A DNA stretch of 64,000 nucleotides from Pholiota molesta. Lineage: Eukaryota; Basidiomycota; Agaricomycetes; Agaricales; Strophariaceae. A model generated the notes under the pieces. The model did no database searches and was not told the origin of the DNA. It was given only the letters and a program-made list of their open reading frames with translations. The position numbers and the translations under genes are program-made. This document shows positions 58,618 to 64,000 of this stretch, one piece after another (position 1 is the stretch's first letter; each line of letters begins with the position of its first letter). The stretch is taken from positions 744,001 to 808,000 of the forward strand of contig JACGCK010000004.1 of the NCBI GenBank assembly GCA_014925825.1, given 5' to 3'.

Positions 58618-61600
58618 CTACGATAAATGGAAGCTTCCCACTCCTTCCTTCATTGAAACCTGCAGTCTTTCCCTCATAACAGATTTACTACTATATTCAG
58701 GAAGTTTGAGATAGTTGACGCAGGTCATGACGCTGGGAAGATAATCGTCCGCGGTTAGCGGGGCTTCATGAAGTTTGCGGACAACCGTGAGGGGAGGATT
58801 CAAGCCTCGGAAGCCTAATGTCGCGTTGTAAAAAATTGCAACATAAGATATAATGATAATAACTTACCGCCAATGGGTAGCTTAGGACTTCCAGTGATAA
58901 ATTGAAGATATGCACGGCGAGTGGACTGGTCATATTCAGACATAATTTCGACGAGATCGCGAATCGCTCGGCTTTCGACATTAAATCCATGGTCTGCTTT
59001 CAGAGCCTCGGAAAGGGCTAGAGTGGTGTGTCAGTCCTTCTAAAATACAGGCATCACAACCATAATATTGCTCACTTTCGGTGCTCCAATCCTCTTCTGA
59101 ATTGCCAAAGAGCATCACTAGTTCATCTGCTGAAAAGGCTCGGAGATCGGCAATTGGGAAAACCTTTGAGAAGCCTTCTCGGAATGCCTTTGCTTGAATG
59201 ACTGCACCCTTGCCAAGAATGGCGTCTAACACCTCTGCGATATATTCATTCACGTTTTCGGATGTTACGGGAATGTTTCTTCCGTCGGGCTTTTGGTGGA
59301 AATCAGTGAAGCTCTTCGAAGATTGCGATCGACTTACTCGGAGTTCAATGTCATAGCCAGGAATTGTGAAGTCCAATGCAAGATCTTCTACGTTGACTTG
59401 CTCTATCTTGGCAACTTTTTGAGATAACTGTGGTTGATATATCAACATTTGTGTTAGAGAGTTTCAGGACAGTTTCTTCACCTTATCTTTGGGCGAAACA
59501 TTGTCAGAAGCCAAGTTTTGAAGTTGAGCCAAAGAATGCGCAAGATCCGGATCAACAAGCTATTCAATAACACATTCAGTTTGAAGAATAGAATTTTGTC
59601 AAAACATTCCCAACCTTCAACGTAGCAATTGTGAGTGGAACATCTTCTCCTAAGACGAGTTTCAAAAATATCTTGTTGAAAGATAAATCGATAATCCTAG
59701 AGTCGAGCATTGCCTTAGCAACAAATTGTCCAATGACTCGTAAAATATGCGTTCTTTTTCTACAAAACAAGAAGTGAATTGGGAGATTGAAAATGACAGT
59801 TGCTATTCGACTTACTGTCCACCATCGCTTGCGATGTCTTCTCTGCTTATAGGCGCCGGGTAAAGACCTTGAGGGTGATCAACATAGATGCCAGAGCCAG
59901 AAGCATCTGCGTCCCTCCAGAGCTTCAAATCCTTTCTTGCAAATTCCTTCGATACCAAAGAGTAGAATTCAAGAGTAGGACCCAGACCTGTCCCGACTTC
60001 TTCGAAGTATTCGACTTCAAGAATGGATGATGATGAACCATAGAGCTCGAACACCTTGACTGCAGACTCGAGAATATGTTTTCGCGAAATGCGGACCTTC
60101 TGCCGTTGAAGGCGACCTAAGAAACCTATTCCTTCGTCTCTCCTTGAACTGTCCTGGCCGCGATTCTGCTGACTTTGCCACTTTAGAATCAGACGTGCAT
60201 ATCCGAATGAGGTTGATTGCAGAAAGTTATAGCGCGTCGCGAAAGGGAACAGGAAAGGGAAATGTTGCGGAAGGTCTAGGGCCCAATCCGGGAGACACGA
60301 ACTGATGATATTGTTAACATTGAAGGTCATCAAACAAAATATGAGATGTGGTAAAGCACCTTGCAACAATCATAGGCTCTTCCAACTGTCTTGTGAGTTT
60401 GGCTGTGAGTTTATTGTTGACAAATGCAGAATCTGGGAGATTGCGCTTGTCGCCCGGGAAAGCCAGTCGCTCAGCTTCAAAGGTGTTCAGATGACACAGC
60501 ACGCGAAGGAGACGAAGGATTTTGGCATGAGGCGCATCATCTGGCAAAGAGGACAGAGTTGGTGTGGACGATCTGTTCTTGCTTGTCGAGTCCGTTGTAT
60601 CTATACGTGCTGTCATATATTAAGTATATGAATACTTGTAATAAAATTGACAACATACTTTCAGGACTAGGTGCTGGGCCTGGCACCTTCTTGAACTTGA
60701 CTGTATAGACGCCTTGCCAAATCATGTGAAGAGGTGTTGCGCCACTCTTCTTTCTCATCTCATGTTGATGAATAGCTCCATAGATAGTTAGATCTAGCGG
60801 TAGAATATGATCATCCATGGAGAATTCAAGATGCCAGTCAGTGGGCTTGGCTTTGAGTGCCGCGGCATATGAGCCTCTTGAAGACAATGAATTTCGGGCC
60901 ATCGCCAACAACCCTTCTCTCGACGACGCATTCGGAGTTGCAACTCGCGTGCCTTCAGGCGTCTGAGCTTCGATTTTACTGCCATCTAATGTCGACATAA
61001 GTTAGTGTATGGACCGAGAGACAATAAGTGCACATGCCTTCCGCAACCGAAACCGTAATCGTCTTCTCTGACACATTGTTGTCGGCATCGACGTCGTCGT
61101 CAAATACTTCGGCATCGATTTCTTCTTCATCGGTGAAATCAGCATGAAGTTCGGAGTCCACAATGGTGTCGCTTGTAGGTTCTGCGGCGTTGGGAAAGTG
61201 GTCCGAATGTAAGGCATTGAGAGGTGCTGGTTGAGTGGCATCCGAAGTGGAAGCATTGTCTTGGTTTTCGGTCGAAGGGTTCTCTGGGGACGGTACAGCC
61301 GCTGCTTGCTTTGCCAAACGTTGGCTACGGCGTCGTCCAACAGATGCAGAAACAGGGTCTGCACCTGTTGTTGCATTACTAGTTGAAGATCTAACAGGCG
61401 CTGAAGCGCTTTCGCCACTTGGCCTCGATGTAGAGCCAACGAAGCCTGATGCAGCCAACGCCGCAAACATACCCGACAATCGAGAGCCGTTCCCGAGAAG
61501 GCCAGCAACACGGGGGCGGAGATAGTCATGAAGGGCTTGGAAAGTGGCTATGGCGTGGATTGAAACCACAATGTTGTGAAGATTTCGTGGGATGTCCGAA

Positions 61601-64000
61601 TCATCACCAGCGACCAGACGCAGGCGAAGTTGACGAGCAAGCAAAGAAGGCGAACTCCTCTTCGAATCTACTAGGAAACATCAAGTTTAAGACATAGAAA
61701 TAACAATGAAAACAAAACACACCATCGCTGTTCTGAGCAACCGTAATCACTTCGAAAGATTCCATCCTGGTAAAACTTTCCTGAAGTTTTTTAACCAATG
61801 TTGCAAAAGGAGTTTGGGCAGGGTTCATGTTCTTGACCTTCCTGTTGGTGAGCGCATCCAGCAAAATTTCTTTGCGCCGTTGAAGGCTCACTATAGAGTA
61901 AAATCTGAGCAAAGCGGTAATGCAGATTTTTTTTAACGTACCAGAACGATTATCATCTGTTGCAAATTGGAGTAAACTGTCGACAACACCACTCTTGAGC
62001 AATTCAAAGCTTGAAACTGAAGTATGCGGGGATGCAAAAAGATCAGCAAGCTCCCAAAGCGCCTGGGAGTATTCCTGATCGGAAGCATTTGCAGCTGAGA
62101 TTCGATTAACAGCATTGCGAAGACTTTGAAGAGCGCCATCTTCATCAACATCCTCCTTTCCTGCAAGATGCCTGAATTGTATCACACGAGCTCGTAAAGT
62201 GATGGCATCTTCAGGTTCGAGGGACAAGGAAGAAAGCTTTTTGAAGCCAGGCAGCGTAGCTGGGGGATTGGAGGCAATGGAATCTTCGGCGGATTCAGAA
62301 GCTTCTTTGTCTTTGGTTTTTAAAGTTACAAGAGGTCGCTCCGCGAGTGTCTCTATCTCATGAAAGACACCTTCTCGATGGAATGTTGGTTTATAGAGCG
62401 AAGGGAGCTTCCCTAGAAGTAAGTCGACAAGCTGGAGAGCACCGATGACTAGGGAGGGATGGTCTTTCGAAGATAAGATTGAAGAGGCGAAACTCGCCAC
62501 AGGCACATACTAAAGAACAACGATTTAACAAGAAACGCTGGATCCCACAATAATTCAAGAGCTTACCATCAATACAGGCTTTAGTCCTTCTGGGTCAAGG
62601 AAACCGACCGCCTTCAATAAACCCGTCAATGTTTTCATCCTGACAGGCGTGATGACGCTTGCAGCGTAGACATCGACCAGAATAGGAACCAAGAGTTGCA
62701 TGAATCTTCCTACCACAGTCGACTTCGATCGGAGCATGTCTGTTCGATCTGGAACGACATCTACACTGGGAAGGGCTGCATTGTCGGCATTCTCTTCGAC
62801 ATCTCGGGATGGACCGTCGGCAGTTGTGGGAGCAGGTGAGGCATCCTCCGCAGTTGGCGTAGACGATGCAACTACCGGCTCGGTGACCGGAGCTGATGGC
62901 GTATGCCCTTGAGCCAAACGAGCGGCCGCTCTGTCTGCCTTTGCCTTCGCTTTCACCATTCTGGCCAATGATTTCTCTGTATAACCTTTATGGTCGAAAA
63001 CACCATCTGCAAGTCATGAGTGATGACCCTGCGTCTGGCCTAAAATGACACATACCTTTCGGAAGAGGGGGCAGTAATTCAGAGATGAGACTTAATGCCT
63101 CTTCTACCTGTTCCTTCGGCCTATGAGCAAGATTTTCCATGACAGTCATATCCGCAAGACCGCCTCCGAGTCCTTGACCACCGACAGCATCCCCTTGTTC
63201 AGCATGGGTTGACGAGGACGGTAGCACTCCTGTAAGAATCTGATACAAGGTATCCACGATGTCAGCTTCCAAAAGAGCTATAGTTATCTTCGGGCTTGCC
63301 CGAGCCGAAGTTGCCAGAGCACGGAGAAGAAGAGTGTAGGTATTAGTTGCAATCAACGGAGATCCGCCAGCTGGTAGAAGCAGTTGGTTAACAGCCTTGA
63401 TGAGGTCGGTGTCGACCAAAGATTCCAGGTTCTCGACAGAAGACCGGTGGTACGAGTCGATGACCCTGATAACACAGAGACATGCGAATTCAACCAACCG
63501 TTGATCTGAATAAGCGAGGCAGTTCCGAATTATGGGCCAGACGCCTCGAATCATAGGGAAGTGTTCAGCAGATACATTTCGACAACAATTCGATGCTGCT
63601 TGCAAAGCTGTCCTCTGAACAGCAATCGAAAAGAAATCCAGATAGTTGAGCAAGGCCGCGAGGCCTCCTTCACGGACAATTGAGCTTGGAAATTCTTCAG
63701 AGATCTTCTCTAAAGTCTACAGATTCTGTGTGAATGACGGAAAAAGAGCTAACAACAATGGATGCTTACACTCAACGTCTGCTCCGCCAGATCAATGTAC
63801 GAAATTTCAATTAACTTGCTGCAAAGTACTGGAATTGCACCATGATAGACCACAGTGTGAGCAACGCCTGGTAAGGCCTCCATGAGATTTGCTAAACATC
63901 TGCATGCCAAGACTTGAGCTTCCAGGTTTTCATCTCCCTGATACTGTGCCCCAGAACTCATCGCAAGAGCTGCAGCAAGAGCAGCATCTTCGTCCCTTTC
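58618..64000 (-). CDS. UFD4: HECT E3 ubiquitin ligase UFD4/TRIP12, 5' end off the window
   Basis: UFD4/TRIP12 builds K29/K48-linked chains in the ubiquitin-fusion and N-degron pathways. The right-hand part (minus-strand N-terminal) is an armadillo region: [60 protein letters not shown]. The middle has long acidic and Ser/Ala-rich stretches ([19 protein letters not shown]). The HECT domain begins near 60250 with [20 protein letters not shown]; then [40 protein letters not shown], and near the end [20 protein letters not shown]. The catalytic cysteine is in [15 protein letters not shown] (codon 58720-58722). It stops at 58618-58620. Only the first exons are missing. No frame breaks were noticed. 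Confidence 0.94.

Overview
The window is nuclear DNA of a filamentous basidiomycete, most likely an agaricomycete. Genes are short-intron (mostly 45-75 bp, GT-AG, often with CTAAC/CTRAY branch sites) and tightly packed. Products are fungal: an ANTH/AP180 adaptor, a bifunctional-style purine gene split out as a single SAICAR synthase, PRP40, MMS19, UFD4/TRIP12, and agaricomycete-style BTB and F-box proteins. I assign 27 protein-coding loci plus one transposable element. No tRNA, rRNA or CRISPR array was seen.

Layout, left to right. 1-229: the 5' end of ARP2 (minus), in three tiny exons. 779-2667: a cytochrome P450 (minus), then about 3.1 kb with no recognisable gene. 5776-8683: a vezatin/Inp2-like membrane protein. 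9262-10696 and 13435-14456: two related RING/coiled-coil genes flanking ribosomal protein uL5 (10966-11671). 15025-16146: a BTB protein. 16631-19669: an F-box gene split at its fourth codon by a 1384-bp LTR element (16641-18024) that encodes only a copia-type Gag. 19973-21065: ADE1. 22464-25737: AP180. From 26 kb the genes run almost back to back: NASP-type histone chaperone, PRO2, a SIRT5-like sirtuin, a TPR protein, ATP1 and mitochondrial bL21m as a divergent pair 141 bp apart, PRP40, an unrecognised 474-residue protein, MMS19, NDUFAF7, an eEF1A-lysine-methyltransferase-like protein, RPF1, carnitine acetyltransferase, a PB1/multi-ZZ protein, PHF5A/Rds3 and the 3' part of UFD4 (running off the right edge).

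How the genes work together: there is no single operon-like system or metabolic cluster. Functions are mainly housekeeping: cytoskeleton, ribosome (uL5, RPF1, bL21m), splicing (PRP40, PHF5A), mitochondria (ATP1, bL21m, NDUFAF7, carnitine acetyltransferase), endocytosis (AP180, ARP2) and ubiquitin (RING genes, F-box, UFD4).

Two results stand out. (1) A fresh gag-only LTR retroelement: identical 128-bp LTRs, a 5-bp target duplication CAAAG, a primer-binding site matching the 5' half of initiator tRNA-Met, and an insertion that breaks an F-box gene ten bases after its ATG. (2) About 20 single-base frame breaks, nearly all explained by one missing base in a homopolymer run. They occur in essential genes such as ATP1, RPF1 and the NASP chaperone, so I read them as homopolymer under-calls in the assembly rather than mass pseudogenisation.
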